A stretch of 64,000 nt of DNA from a bacterium (lineage in GTDB: Bacteria; AUK180): the NCBI GenBank assembly GCA_023144005.1, contig JAGLGN010000016.1, positions 13,022-77,021 of the forward strand. The letters are read 5' to 3'. This document shows positions 8,838 through 17,386 of the stretch, piece after piece. The notes under the pieces are model-generated. The model saw nothing but the letters and a program-made list of their open reading frames with translations. It did not search any database and was not told the origin of the DNA. Made by a program: the position numbers and the translations under genes. The number at the start of each line of letters is the position of its first letter. The stretch's first letter is position 1.

Positions 8838-10196
8838 CTAACCGACCATTACCTGTTCCTCGGGGTATTCGATCTGTACGGGCCTGTCGCTTTTCTTAAT
8901 ACTCAAGGCGATGAGCGTAGGGCCTAACCTGCCAAGGAACATCGTTATAATTATAATCATTTTTCCTATATTATTCAAATACGGGGTCACCCCTGTGGAG
9001 AGGCCGACCGTGCCGAAAGCGGATACCAGCTCAAAGAAAAGTCTTTGAGAAACATCCTGTCCGGCGGATGATGGAACTTGCATATTTGTCATAAGCAATG
9101 CCATAAACGAAATAAACAGCCAGAATATGGCTACCAGAAATATAGTGATCGTTCTATAAACAATAATTTGCGGGATCGCCTTATTGTGCGCGACAACCCT
9201 GTCTTTCTGACGGAAGAACGAACCGAGTATCAGCAGAAGGAGGAAGAAAGTGGTAACCTTGATACCTCCTGCCGTGGAACCCGGGCCTGCACCGATGAAC
9301 ATGAATAATTCATTCAACATCAATGTAGCGGGACGCGCGCCTCCGAGATCGATCACATTGAACCCCGCTGTCCTTGCGGTAGCGGAGTGGAAAAATGAAA
9401 CCAATATCTTCTCGAAAAAGCCCATCGAACTGAGTGTATTGTCCTTCTCAAGAAAGAACATCGCTATCGTTCCCCCCGCCAAAAGGACAACGGTGCCGAG
9501 AAGCATCAGTTTTGTCTGAACTGAAAATTTCTTCATTCTTATATTGAGGCCTTTGTTGAAGATATTCAACTCAAAAAGTTCGTAAAGAATAAGAAAGCCC
9601 AAACCACCGAATATAAATAAGGTGGAAGAGGTCAAGAGCACAAGAGGCGAATCCGAAAACGCGGAAAAAGAATCTACAAAAGTAGAGAATCCCGCATTAC
9701 AGAAGGAGGACACCGAGTGAAATATTGAATAAAACAGTCCTTTCCCCCATCCATACAAGGGAATAAATTTCAAGCAGAAGAAAAATGCGCCGAATGCCTC
9801 AAAGATCACTGTGTAAGTTATAACCTTCACGGAAAGGTTGACAATATCAAAGAAGTCGCCCTTGGGAGCCACGAGCTCTCTGATCACAAGCTGATGCCGT
9901 AAGGAGAGATCCCTCTTGATAAGCTGATAGAAAAAAGTTGAGATCGTCATTATACCCAAACCGCCAAGTTGAATCGAGATAAGAAGGATCAGCTGACCGA
10001 AAAAGGTAAAGTCCTGGCCGGTATTCTTCACGATGAGCCCGGTCACACAAACAGCTGAGGTCTCTGTGAACAGGGCGTCAATAAAGGATATGCCATTCTT
10101 TGTGGAGAATGGCAACATTAATAATAATGTTCCCGATAGTATGACTAAAAGAAAGATGAAAACTATCAGAACGGGAGGAGAAAATTTCTTTCTCAT
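8838..10196 (-). CDS. ktrB: K+ channel subunit KtrB/TrkH
   Basis: A 452-residue integral membrane protein with four repeats of the M1-P-M2 channel fold. Selectivity-filter loops are visible as SAVCVTGLI (first), SFCNAGFS (second), ATARTAGFNV (third) and SAFGTVGLSTG (fourth). It forms the ion path of the Ktr system with KtrA. The start lies 11 bp after rplT, and I see no promoter or terminator between them. This places potassium uptake in the ribosomal-protein transcription unit. Confidence 0.95.
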   Translation of the reverse strand: MRKKFSPPVLIVFIFLLVILSGTLLLMLPFSTKNGISFIDALFTETSAVCVTGLIVKNTGQDFTFFGQLILLISIQLGGLGIMTISTFFYQLIKRDLSLRHQLVIRELVAPKGDFFDIVNLSVKVITYTVIFEAFGAFFFCLKFIPLYGWGKGLFYSIFHSVSSFCNAGFSTFVDSFSAFSDSPLVLLTSSTLFIFGGLGFLILYELFELNIFNKGLNIRMKKFSVQTKLMLLGTVVLLAGGTIAMFFLEKDNTLSSMGFFEKILVSFFHSATARTAGFNVIDLGGARPATLMLNELFMFIGAGPGSTAGGIKVTTFFLLLLILGSFFRQKDRVVAHNKAIPQIIVYRTITIFLVAIFWLFISFMALLMTNMQVPSSAGQDVSQRLFFELVSAFGTVGLSTGVTPYLNNIGKMIIIITMFLGRLGPTLIALSIKKSDRPVQIEYPEEQVMVG

Positions 10197-10207
10197 TAAA
10201 CTCCGTA

Positions 10208-10570
10208 TTAATTCTTAGCCAAAACTTCTTTTACTCTGTCAACTACCTTTTCAAATTCAGTCGGGTCCTCAATGGCCATATTTGAAAGGATCTTTCTATT
10301 AAGGTCCATTTCCGCCATTTTTAAGCCGTGAATAAAGCGGCTGTACGAGATCTCATACTGGGTAAGAGCATTGTTTATTCTCTTGATCCAAAGTTTTCTG
10401 AAATCTCTTTTGCGCTGCTTTCTATGGATATAGGAATACCGTAGGGAATGTATAACCTGTTCCTTTGCTCTTCTGAACTCTCTTGATCTCAGTCCCCTGT
10501 AACCGGAGGCCTGATCCATTATTTTCTTTTTTCTCTTTTTCCTTGCAACTGAAAATTTTGCTCTGGTCAT
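10208..10570 (-). CDS. rplT: Ribosomal protein bL20
   Basis: 120 residues, the normal length. The basic N-terminal tail (VARKKRKKKIMDQASGYRG) and the block RKQRKRDFRKLWIKRINNA are diagnostic of L20, which binds 23S rRNA early in assembly of the large subunit. It is third in the conserved order infC-rpmI-rplT, 9 bp after rpmI. In several bacteria L20 represses this operon through its leader; I cannot see a clear L20 mimic here. Confidence 0.98.
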   Translation of the reverse strand: MTRAKFSVARKKRKKKIMDQASGYRGLRSREFRRAKEQVIHSLRYSYIHRKQRKRDFRKLWIKRINNALTQYEISYSRFIHGLKMAEMDLNRKILSNMAIEDPTEFEKVVDRVKEVLAKN

Positions 10571-10579
10571 CTTTCTCTC

Positions 10580-10786
10580 CTAACTTCTTCCGTAAGGCAG
10601 AAGCCCTTTCACTTTTTTTGCAACCGAATTTGAGAGAACCGAGGCATTTCTTAATCTTCTTTTTCTCTTCGAGCTCTTTTTTGTCAATATATGACCTTTT
10701 CCTTCATGATTTACTTTCACCTTTCCTGTGCCGGTGATCTTAAATCTCTTCTTTGCACCCTTGTGGGTTTTTAATTTTGGCATCAC
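10580..10786 (-). CDS. rpmI: Ribosomal protein bL35
   Basis: 68 residues. [20 protein letters not shown] is the classical L35 start, and a strongly basic [11 protein letters not shown] block follows. It sits between infC (6 bp) and rplT (9 bp), the usual order. Confidence 0.97.
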   Translation of the reverse strand: MMPKLKTHKGAKKRFKITGTGKVKVNHEGKGHILTKKSSKRKRRLRNASVLSNSVAKKVKGLLPYGRS

Positions 10787-10792
10787 TTCCTC

Positions 10793-11326
10793 CTACTTCT
10801 TCTTTTTAGGCATCAATACTACTGAAAGGCTCCTGCCCTTCATCTGCGGCTTCTTATCAATGATCACAAGTTCCTGCAGTTCGCCGATCAACCTTTGAAG
10901 AAGCTCATAGCCCTTCTCCTGGTGGAGGATGGTCCTGCCCTTGTAAAACACCGTTGCCTTTACATAGTATCCTTTCTCAATAAATTCAATTATATGATCT
11001 CTCCGATATGAATAATCATGATCGGAGGTCTTCGGACTGAATTTTATCTCTTTTACTACGATCTTCGTCTGGCTTTTCTTTGCCTTCTGTTTCTTCTTCT
11101 CAAGATCATATTTATACTTTCCAAAATCCATTATTTTACAGATGGGACAATCTTTTCCCTGGCTCACCATGATCAGGTCCAATCCTATTTCACGGGCTTC
11201 TGCCAAGGCAGCAGCCGTATCCACAAGGCCTCTCATATTCCCATCCGCATCAATTAAACGCACTTTCCCTCTCGGGACTCTCTCATTGACCAAAAAGGTC
11301 TCTCGGTTTCTATTGGTTGATACCAA
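10793..11326 (-). CDS. infC: Translation initiation factor IF-3 (TTG start)
   Basis: About 177 residues. The N domain begins STNRNRETFLVNERVPRGKVRLIDADG, and the C domain holds KEIKFSPKTSDHDYSYR. IF-3 binds the 30S subunit and discriminates against wrong start codons. I place the start at TTG (11326) because AGGAGG lies 5 nt before it; extending to an upstream ATG would translate the Shine-Dalgarno itself. A poor start codon is typical of infC and allows IF-3 to repress its own translation. Confidence 0.93.
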   Translation of the reverse strand: MVSTNRNRETFLVNERVPRGKVRLIDADGNMRGLVDTAAALAEAREIGLDLIMVSQGKDCPICKIMDFGKYKYDLEKKKQKAKKSQTKIVVKEIKFSPKTSDHDYSYRRDHIIEFIEKGYYVKATVFYKGRTILHQEKGYELLQRLIGELQELVIIDKKPQMKGRSLSVVLMPKKKK

Positions 11327-11382
11327 ACTTACCTCCTGAAAATTCAATAAATATTTAAACATCGGTCTTCGTTTACCTTTCT

Positions 11383-11394
11383 CCCGCGAACGGG
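11383..11394 (-). promoter_or_regulatory. Leader hairpin with UUCG loop
   Basis: The infC leader RNA reads CCCG-UUCG-CGGG, a stable stem with a tetraloop, about 55 nt before the Shine-Dalgarno. The 110-nt leader also holds a CGCCTG/CAGCG stem further upstream. A regulatory role is inference. Confidence 0.45.
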
Positions 11395-11446
11395 GGCAAG
11401 GCGGAGCTACCCGCTGTCAGACAGGCGTCTCGTCTTTGTTCCGTGT

Positions 11447-11475
11447 ATTATACTGATTCGCTCGCAGAAAGTCAA
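11447..11475 (-). promoter_or_regulatory. Sigma70-type promoter of the infC operon
   Basis: On the minus strand TTGACT (11475-11470) and TATAAT (11452-11447) are 17 bp apart. The start of transcription is expected near 11440, giving a leader of about 110 nt. It is the best promoter in the window and probably drives all 11 genes to 1791. Confidence 0.85.
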
Positions 11476-11478
11476 GCG

Positions 11479-11577
11479 CATGCGCGTTGCGCGTGAAGAT
11501 AGAGGTTGGAGGCTGGAGGTTGGAGGTTAGTGGGGAAATGAATAATTAAGAAATGAACAATGAACAATTGGGGAAGG
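11479..11577. repeat. Hairpin plus heptamer tandem repeats
   Basis: CATGCGC-GTT-GCGCGTG forms a hairpin at 11479-11495 beside the infC -35 box. Then GGTTGGA, GGCTGGA, GGTTGGA, GGTTAGT run in 7-bp steps (11504-11533), followed by a TGAACAA repeat (11553-11569). Confidence 0.75.
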
Positions 11578-11584
11578 ATAGAAG

Positions 11585-11762
11585 AAACACATCCGTAACC
11601 GGGAAATCGTTATTTCGTTTACTTTATTAGAATAGTCCGTTAAAACAATAGAACGCCGGAGCTATCAGCCTACGGGACGGCAGGTTGAATATTTTAAATA
11701 ATTACATCAAACTCAGATAAATAAGTGGGTTGAAAAATTCACCACCTCCGTCCCTGGAGAAT
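11585..11762 (+). repeat. Repeat family A, copy 2
   Basis: It begins ACACATCCGTAACCGG and contains the 46-bp core (11652-11697) identical to that at 46681 and 50542. It then runs to TCACCACCTCCGTCCCTGGAG. GGGACGG at 11674 and CCGTCCC at 11748 bound an imperfect inverted repeat, so the element can fold on itself. Element B begins directly after its right part. Confidence 0.8.
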
Positions 11763-11763
11763 G

Positions 11764-11860
11764 GTGTTCTGATTCATAAATACGATACAATGGCTGAAGC
11801 TATTTTGTTTAGCATGAGAGGCGCGAGGAGCGCTGCATACCCGCAGCGGTATGTGATATC
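11764..11860 (+). mobile_element. Foldback element B, single arm
   Basis: It starts with GTGTTCTGATTCATAAATAC and follows the right arm of the 1303-1578 copy for about 95 bp (ACAATGG ... AGGCGC ... GCATACCC ... GCGGTATGT). No second arm is present, so it is a half copy. Confidence 0.65.
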
Positions 11861-11864
11861 TGGA

Positions 11865-12086
11865 GACGGTGGTTGCAAAAGTTGCACGTTCACACGCGCG
11901 ATCTTCGTATCGCTCCTTTGTCATTATATTTAACACCTATTCAAACCTCACGTCAAGATATTTCTCTATTCACCCCCTACAGCCCGTATCACATTTTTCA
12001 TAATATGTATTCGCCCCAGTATAAAATGAATTATATGATTATAAATCCGAATATTTTCATATTGTGCAACTTTTGCAACCACCGTC
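11865..12086. repeat. Perfect 23-bp inverted repeat flanking 176 bp
   Basis: The 23 bp at 11865-11887 (starting GACGGTGGTTGC) recur exactly as reverse complement at 12064-12086 (ending CAACCACCGTC). The GACGGTGGTT/AACCACCGTC ends match those at 50817-50980 and a half-site near 17433, so this is probably another foldback element. The inside holds no gene. From 12087 to 12120 a CCCCATTTCC repeat follows. Confidence 0.75.
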
Positions 12087-12137
12087 CCCATTTCCCCCGT
12101 CCCCATTTCCCCTCTTTCTAAAAAGCAAAATAATTGC

Positions 12138-12143
12138 TATAAT
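12138..12143 (+). promoter_or_regulatory. Possible -10 box before the transglutaminase gene
   Basis: TATAAT with only a weak TTTCTA 17 bp upstream. A transcript would start near 12150, just before the AAAGGAG Shine-Dalgarno at 12157-12163. Confidence 0.4.
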
Positions 12144-12168
12144 CAAAGCAAAGCAAAAAGGAGTTCAT

Positions 12169-13746
12169 GTGAGAAAGAAAGCGCAGCATAATCTTTGGTT
12201 ATTTCCCCTGCTTTGTATTACATTCCTGCTTATTGCCTCAAGCGCGAAGTTTCCGTACTCAAAAGAAGTAATAGATACATTGAAAAAGGCTGGGAAGAAT
12301 AAAGGCGAGCTGATCAAAGTGCTCGAACATTACAATGCTGATCCAGAGAAGTCAAAGGCAGCTCACTATCTGATCGAAAATATGACGGGCCATTGCTATG
12401 CACCGTTTCAGCTTCTGGATGAAAAGAAGAACAAGGTATGCTTCAATATTCTTGACTATCCCGATTATAATGCATTGAAGGAGGCATTGAACGAAATAGA
12501 AGAGGAAAAAGGAGAATTACAATTCAAGGTGGAGAAGCTGATCTATGATGCGAAGGTCATCAAAGCGGAGTTCCTTATCAAGCAGATCGACCATGCTTTC
12601 AGAGCGTGGAAAGAGAGGCCATGGGCTAAGCAGTATTCATTCGAGGTATTTTGTGATTATATCCTCCCCTACCGTGGCAGCAATGAGCCGCTTGAAAATT
12701 GGAGAGAACCTCTTTTTAATAAGTACAAGGACATCGCTAAAGACATGAAAGACCCCACCGATCCCACCGAAGCGGCAGTCATCATCAATAATGACATCCG
12801 TTCCTGGTTTAAATTCGACTCGAGGTTCTATGTGCACCCCACCGATCAGGGATACGCTGAAATGTTGAAAACCGAAATGGGAAGATGCGAGGATATGACG
12901 AATATGACGATCTACGCTCTCAGGGCAAATGGCATCGCTGTCACAAGTGATTATACGCCGCATTGGGCGAATAGCGGGAATAATCATGCATGGAACGCGA
13001 TCGTACTCCCCGGCGGAAAGGCGGTCCCTTTCATGGGCGCGGAGGCGAATCCCGGGAAATACCGTTTATCCAATAAGGTGGCAAAGGCATACCGGAAGAT
13101 GTTCAGAAAGATCAAAGACAATCTCTACTTCCTGAAGAAGAAGCAAAAGCATATCCCACCATGGCTCGGCGGCAAAAGCTATCTTGATGTTACCAAGGAT
13201 TACTCGGATGTGGGCGATGTAAGTTTTCATTTTACAGGAAAGCTGCGCAAGAAATACGATATCGCTTTTCTGACGGTTTTCAATTCCGGAAAGTGGAAGG
13301 CGATGCAATGGGGAAAAATCGTGAATAATGAAGCGGTTTTTGCGGATATGGGAAATGACGAGATACTCTATTTACCTGCCCTTTACATAAAGAAAAAGAT
13401 AATCGGCCGGGGTAATCCCTTTGTTTTACACAAAGATGGAACAAAGGCATCTATTGACCTGGACAAAAGCACCACAATTACCGTAAAATTGCTTTCCACA
13501 ACGCGCAGAAAGGAATTACTGTCAACCGATGGAATAGTAAGCTCTTCATTAAAAGACGATACCGAGTATGAACTTTTTTATTGGGAGGATGAGTGGGTAT
13601 CATTCGGGAAGAAGACCGCGGGAAAGGAAGAGGCGATGGTATTTGATGGCCTCCCAGCGCATGGGCTTTACTGGCTGGTCGAAGTGGAAGGAGATAAAGA
13701 AGAAAGGCCTTTCACCTATAAAAATGACAAGCAGATATTCTGGTAA
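12169..13746 (+). CDS. Secreted transglutaminase-like protein
   Basis: About 525 residues from the GTG at 12169, chosen because AAAGGAG lies 5 nt before it; the ATG two bases earlier runs into a stop at once. A signal peptide follows (LWLFPLLCITFLLIASSA). The transglutaminase-like core has Cys in GRCEDMTNM, His in NHAWN and an acidic residue in FMGAEANPG, the order of a papain-like triad. The C-terminal half is beta-rich (SFHFTGKLRKKYDIAFLTVFN ... YELFYWEDEWVSFG). It resembles large periplasmic transglutaminase-like proteins of Bacteroidetes-type genomes. The substrate is unknown. Confidence 0.85.
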   Translation: MRKKAQHNLWLFPLLCITFLLIASSAKFPYSKEVIDTLKKAGKNKGELIKVLEHYNADPEKSKAAHYLIENMTGHCYAPFQLLDEKKNKVCFNILDYPDYNALKEALNEIEEEKGELQFKVEKLIYDAKVIKAEFLIKQIDHAFRAWKERPWAKQYSFEVFCDYILPYRGSNEPLENWREPLFNKYKDIAKDMKDPTDPTEAAVIINNDIRSWFKFDSRFYVHPTDQGYAEMLKTEMGRCEDMTNMTIYALRANGIAVTSDYTPHWANSGNNHAWNAIVLPGGKAVPFMGAEANPGKYRLSNKVAKAYRKMFRKIKDNLYFLKKKQKHIPPWLGGKSYLDVTKDYSDVGDVSFHFTGKLRKKYDIAFLTVFNSGKWKAMQWGKIVNNEAVFADMGNDEILYLPALYIKKKIIGRGNPFVLHKDGTKASIDLDKSTTITVKLLSTTRRKELLSTDGIVSSSLKDDTEYELFYWEDEWVSFGKKTAGKEEAMVFDGLPAHGLYWLVEVEGDKEERPFTYKNDKQIFW

Positions 13747-13760
13747 ATAATGTAGTTGAT

Positions 13761-15026
13761 GTGAAGAATACAGAGAGTAACGATTTATTCGTCAAAGCAT
13801 TGATGAGCCGGGCGGAGGTTTATGAACTCGTCGGAGAGCCAAACAAGTCTTTGATTGATTATAAAGTGGCACAGGAATACTCTGAAGGGGAAGGTTTCCT
13901 TCAGATCAGATTGAAAATTGCTGACACGCTTTTGCAGGGATTGAGTGATTACGACAAATCAAATGCTATCATAAAAGAGATCCTGAACGAAATTGATGAG
14001 AGGAAATATCCAAAGATCCATGCGCTGGCATTGAAAATAATTGGCGGGATTTACCTTGATCAAAGCAAATATAATGAGGCATTGAAGTACTTCAAGAACT
14101 TTTTGCTCTCATGCGAAAAACTATCCTATAAAGCCGGGATAGGCGAGGCTTATCACAACATTGCCATGGCTTATCAGTCCACAGGGAGAATAGAAGAAGC
14201 TTTACCATGTTTTATGAAGTCCTTGGCGATCAGTAAAGAGGAAGACAATCTAAGGAGCTTAGGCGAGGATTATAATTGCATCGGGGGGATATACTGGGGG
14301 CGAGGTGATTATGATGAAGCGCTTTCATATTTTAATGAGTCCTTGAATATCGCAAATAAGATCGGGGATAAACAGGGCGCTGCGATAGCTATCGGAAATA
14401 TCGGGATAATATATCGTTCTAAAGGGGAATCCAAGAAAGCTTTGAGTAATCTCTTCATATTTGAAAAACTGTGTAAAGAGCTGGGCAATCCTAAAAGAAA
14501 CGGGGTGGCCTGTTGTAATATCGGTAATGTATATTTCGATATGGAAAAATATGATAAGGCATTGGACTATTATAAAAAATATTTGCGCATTTCACAGGAG
14601 ATCGGATATGAAAAAGGGATCTCAACCGCTTATGGGAATTTCGGCATTATTTACGGCTCAAAAGGAGAGTTTGACAAGGCTTTGAAATACTTCAAGAAGA
14701 ATCTGAAGGCCGCAAGAAAGATAGATTATCAACAAGGAATATTGGATGCAATAGGAAATATCGGCTCGGTCTATGAGGCAAAGGAAATGAACAGCAAGGC
14801 AATTGAATTTTACAAAAAAGCATTGGACCTCTCTACAGTAATTGAAGATTACCGCGGAAGCGCGATATACTTACAAAGCATCTGCGAGCTATATAAAAGC
14901 GAACAAATGCACGACAATGCCGTTACATATCTGAATAAACTAAAAAAGAACTTTACCGGATCGTCCAATAGCAGACTCCTTGCGGAAATCTCCACTCAGC
15001 TCGACAAGCTCGAAGATACAAGATAG
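13761..15026 (+). CDS. TPR protein, possibly N-terminally truncated
   Basis: 421 residues, almost wholly 40-residue TPR units of the Rapsyn/LGN/TPR_12 kind, e.g. AYHNIAMAYQSTGRIEEALPCFMKSLAISKE and NIGNVYFDMEKYDKALDYYKKYLRIS. Such arrays usually follow a kinase, ATPase or cyclase domain; here the frame opens directly in a TPR unit. The start is GTG at 13761 without a clear Shine-Dalgarno, 14 bp after the previous stop. It may be the C-terminal remnant of a larger protein (inference), or be translated by re-initiation. Confidence 0.75.
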   Translation: MKNTESNDLFVKALMSRAEVYELVGEPNKSLIDYKVAQEYSEGEGFLQIRLKIADTLLQGLSDYDKSNAIIKEILNEIDERKYPKIHALALKIIGGIYLDQSKYNEALKYFKNFLLSCEKLSYKAGIGEAYHNIAMAYQSTGRIEEALPCFMKSLAISKEEDNLRSLGEDYNCIGGIYWGRGDYDEALSYFNESLNIANKIGDKQGAAIAIGNIGIIYRSKGESKKALSNLFIFEKLCKELGNPKRNGVACCNIGNVYFDMEKYDKALDYYKKYLRISQEIGYEKGISTAYGNFGIIYGSKGEFDKALKYFKKNLKAARKIDYQQGILDAIGNIGSVYEAKEMNSKAIEFYKKALDLSTVIEDYRGSAIYLQSICELYKSEQMHDNAVTYLNKLKKNFTGSSNSRLLAEISTQLDKLEDTR

Positions 15027-15224
15027 GTGATAGGTTGATAGGATGATAGGGTTGTAGGTGGAGATAAATCGTATGAGATATGATTTTTCTGTGTTCTACC
15101 TTATAATTGTCAACTGTCAATTGTCAATTGTATTTAGCCATTATTCACTTTCTTTTGTTCCACTGGGTCCACTTGTCCCTGGGTCCACTGCGCAGCGTCA
15201 CTTCACACTTCACACTTCACACTA
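15027..15224. repeat. Repeat island: heptamers and module C
   Basis: In order: GATAGGT-type repeats (15027-15058), AATTGTC repeats (15104-15130), module C in reverse orientation (15157-15200) and ACTTCAC repeats in exact 7-bp steps (15201-15222). Confidence 0.85.
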
Positions 15225-15244
15225 ATCGACGCGTTTGCGTCGAT
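15225..15244. repeat. Perfect hairpin ATCGACGC-GTTT-GCGTCGAT
   Basis: An 8-bp perfect stem with a 4-nt loop at the end of the repeat island. No T-run follows, so it is not a typical terminator. Similar small hairpins end the islands at 18516, 53398 and 63936. Confidence 0.6.
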
Positions 15245-15248
15245 GTAT

Positions 15249-15279
15249 TTGACTTTTAATCGGGTAAAGGGCATAACAT
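15249..15279 (+). promoter_or_regulatory. Possible promoter of the MORN-type lipoprotein gene
   Basis: TTGACT (15249-15254) and TAACAT (15274-15279) are 19 bp apart, a long spacer. GAAGGAGG follows at 15288-15295. Confidence 0.4.
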
Positions 15280-15299
15280 AATCAAGTGAAGGAGGATAT

Positions 15300-16079
15300 A
15301 TGAAAATATCTCAAATCTATTTACTGATCATTGTTCTGATGCTCAGCGTTGTAGGATGCACAAAACAGATCGACAGCTCAAAACTCGAAAAACGGGACGG
15401 AATATTTTATGAAATCGGCAATTCTGAGCCATACACAGGGAAGACCGTTGATTCCTATGAGGACGGTAAATTGAAGAATGAAAAATCGTTCAAAGACGGA
15501 CTGAAGTCTGGTAAGTGGGTATGGTATTATGAGGACGGCAATATAATAGAGATAGGACATTATGTCAACGGCAAAGCGGAAGGAGAATATATTTCCTATT
15601 TTAAGGACGGTAAATTGAAGGTGAAGGGACAATTGAAAGATAATAAGAAAAACGGCCTATGGGTCTATTATTACAGCAATGGCAATGAAAAATACAGAGG
15701 AACCTTCTTGGACGGTAAGGAACATGGCGAGGTGATACAATATTTCGAAAACGGGCAGCTGCAATCTAAGAGCACCTATGAGAACGGAAGAGGATATGGT
15801 GACCACATATCTTATTATGAAAACGGAGAGATCGGAGAAAGTTACAAATCGACCGGCGAGTATATTTCTTATTACGACAATGGACAGATCAAGGCAAAAG
15901 GGAAATACAAAGATAAAAAGAAGGATGGTGAGTGGGTGGCATATTATGAGAATGGGCAGATTCAGATGAAAGGAACTTATACCGCTGATTTACCTGATGG
16001 GAAATTCGTTTCATACCTCGAAGACGGCAAACTCGAAGCGAAACAGACCTTCAAAGACGGGAAACTGCAGGAAAAATAA
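15300..16079 (+). CDS. MORN-variant repeat lipoprotein (YwqK-like)
   Basis: 259 residues. The lipobox VVGC gives lipid-anchored Cys20. About nine repeats of some 22 residues follow (YYEDGNIIEIGHYVNGKAEG, YYSNGNEKYRGTFLDGKEHG, YYENGQIQMKGTYTADLPDG), the MORN_2 variant found in YwqK-type proteins. GGAGG precedes the ATG. These repeats form beta-hairpin strips. Some relatives are labelled antitoxins, but nothing here supports a toxin-antitoxin role: no partner gene is next to it. Confidence 0.88.
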   Translation: MKISQIYLLIIVLMLSVVGCTKQIDSSKLEKRDGIFYEIGNSEPYTGKTVDSYEDGKLKNEKSFKDGLKSGKWVWYYEDGNIIEIGHYVNGKAEGEYISYFKDGKLKVKGQLKDNKKNGLWVYYYSNGNEKYRGTFLDGKEHGEVIQYFENGQLQSKSTYENGRGYGDHISYYENGEIGESYKSTGEYISYYDNGQIKAKGKYKDKKKDGEWVAYYENGQIQMKGTYTADLPDGKFVSYLEDGKLEAKQTFKDGKLQEK

Positions 16080-16346
16080 TAGGTAATAAGTTGATAGGGT
16101 GATAAGTTAATAAGTGCAGAGGGAGAATCAGAAATGGATAATTATAATACAAATAACAAAGAGATTCTTATCTCAAACGGTTTTTCGGTTATGGATGTGA
16201 TTCCTTATCCCATTCTCAAACCAACCTCTAACCTCCAGCCTCCAACCTCTCTCTGTAATTCTTCATCCTTCATTCATCATTCTTCATTTCTTAATTGTTC
16301 ACTATTCACTATTTTTAATTGTCAATTGTCAATTGTCCATTTCTGC
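16080..16346. repeat. Repeat island after the MORN lipoprotein gene
   Basis: Units seen: GTTGATAGGGTGATAAG (16080-16113), CCAACCTCTAACCTCCAGCC in 7-bp steps (16221-16255), TTCATCATTC-like repeats (16258-16300) and AATTGTC three times (16317-16341). It runs straight into the shortened 3' end of the glycosyltransferase gene. No gene seen. Confidence 0.85.
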
Positions 16347-17381
16347 TCAATGCAACTCCCTCCAGATCGCCAGATTTTCAAATTGATCGCCGCCTTGAGG
16401 GGTGATAACGGTCTTTACCCCGAAGTGATGCGCGAGGATCAGTGAATTCGTCCCGCCATGAGAGAGCAATAGGTCTATATGCGGAAGGATGCTGCTCAAG
16501 GAAATATTGTAAAGATAATTAAGCTCACCCGGGTCGTCAGGCTCCGGGCCTGTAATAAATACATTATACTTGCTCATATCTATATGTAATTTCTTTAACA
16601 TGTTCTTTGCGCGTGCCGGCTTATTGAAGATGGTGCCCAGAGATATCAGAATATTCTGCTTGCCGTTATTCGGAGGGCTGAATTCGCCGGGAAAAAGCAG
16701 ATTGGGCTCCGGCAGATACGGAATTAGTTCGACATTACGGGGAAATGATCTTATATAGGAATGAAATTCTCGGGGAGGGGTGACTATGACCTTCTCCATC
16801 TTTGGCATTTCTTGAGAAAGTACATCCGCCTTGACCCCTTTTGAAAGGGCGTAAGGAAATATGAAGGCCCAATACAACAGATTAAACCAGAACTTCCTCA
16901 ATCGATTCAAAAGAGGGTAATATAATCGGGATATCGGGGTGGGATAAAATCTGAAAGACCTCTCAGTCCCCTCTCTAAATGGATACACAATGGGATAAAC
17001 CATCCAATATCCGATCGAATGTTTTTTACAGATCATATGGGAATATGCCATGAAGAAATCCGATGCGATCGCATCATATCCCTCTTTCCGATGAAGGTCC
17101 TCAGCGAAATCCGCCGCCTTTTTATTGTAGGCGGGCAGCTGGAAGTACATCTGATAGTCACCGAGTAATCTGATATTAGGTACATTAAGATCAAATTCAA
17201 GCGGGACCTCGTGGACCTTATCTATTTCTTCCAATTGGCTGAAGATCTTTGAATATTTCTTTTCACATACTACGGAAAACGAATACCCCAATTTCGAATA
17301 ATGCCTGATGACACCGACCGCGGGCAGCATGTGGCCGACCAAGGGGGCGGTGACATATAGAACTTTCTTTTTCTCTTTCAC
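16347..17381 (-). CDS. Family 1-type glycosyltransferase, C-terminally shortened
   Basis: 344 residues. LYVTAPLVGHMLPAVGVIRHYSKLGY is the acceptor-side start of UGT/MGT-type (GT1) glycosyltransferases. The donor site is present: ILISLGTIFNK and HIDLLLSHGGTNSLILAHHFGVKTVITPQGGDQFENL. Relatives normally continue 40-60 residues after the GGDQ motif; here the frame stops 11 residues later, where AATTGTC repeats begin. The 3' end has probably been lost to the repeat island (inference). Activity is uncertain. The start is GTG directly after a promoter, with no Shine-Dalgarno. Confidence 0.82.
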   Translation of the reverse strand: MKEKKKVLYVTAPLVGHMLPAVGVIRHYSKLGYSFSVVCEKKYSKIFSQLEEIDKVHEVPLEFDLNVPNIRLLGDYQMYFQLPAYNKKAADFAEDLHRKEGYDAIASDFFMAYSHMICKKHSIGYWMVYPIVYPFREGTERSFRFYPTPISRLYYPLLNRLRKFWFNLLYWAFIFPYALSKGVKADVLSQEMPKMEKVIVTPPREFHSYIRSFPRNVELIPYLPEPNLLFPGEFSPPNNGKQNILISLGTIFNKPARAKNMLKKLHIDMSKYNVFITGPEPDDPGELNYLYNISLSSILPHIDLLLSHGGTNSLILAHHFGVKTVITPQGGDQFENLAIWRELH

Positions 17382-17386
17382 GATTT

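Noticed and set aside
15027-15244. Hairpin at 15225 as an intrinsic terminator
   Set aside because: No run of T follows the stem on either strand; the downstream sequence is GTATTTGAC.
15300-16079. YwqK-type protein as an antitoxin of a toxin-antitoxin pair
   Set aside because: It is an exported lipoprotein with MORN-type repeats and no adjacent toxin gene.
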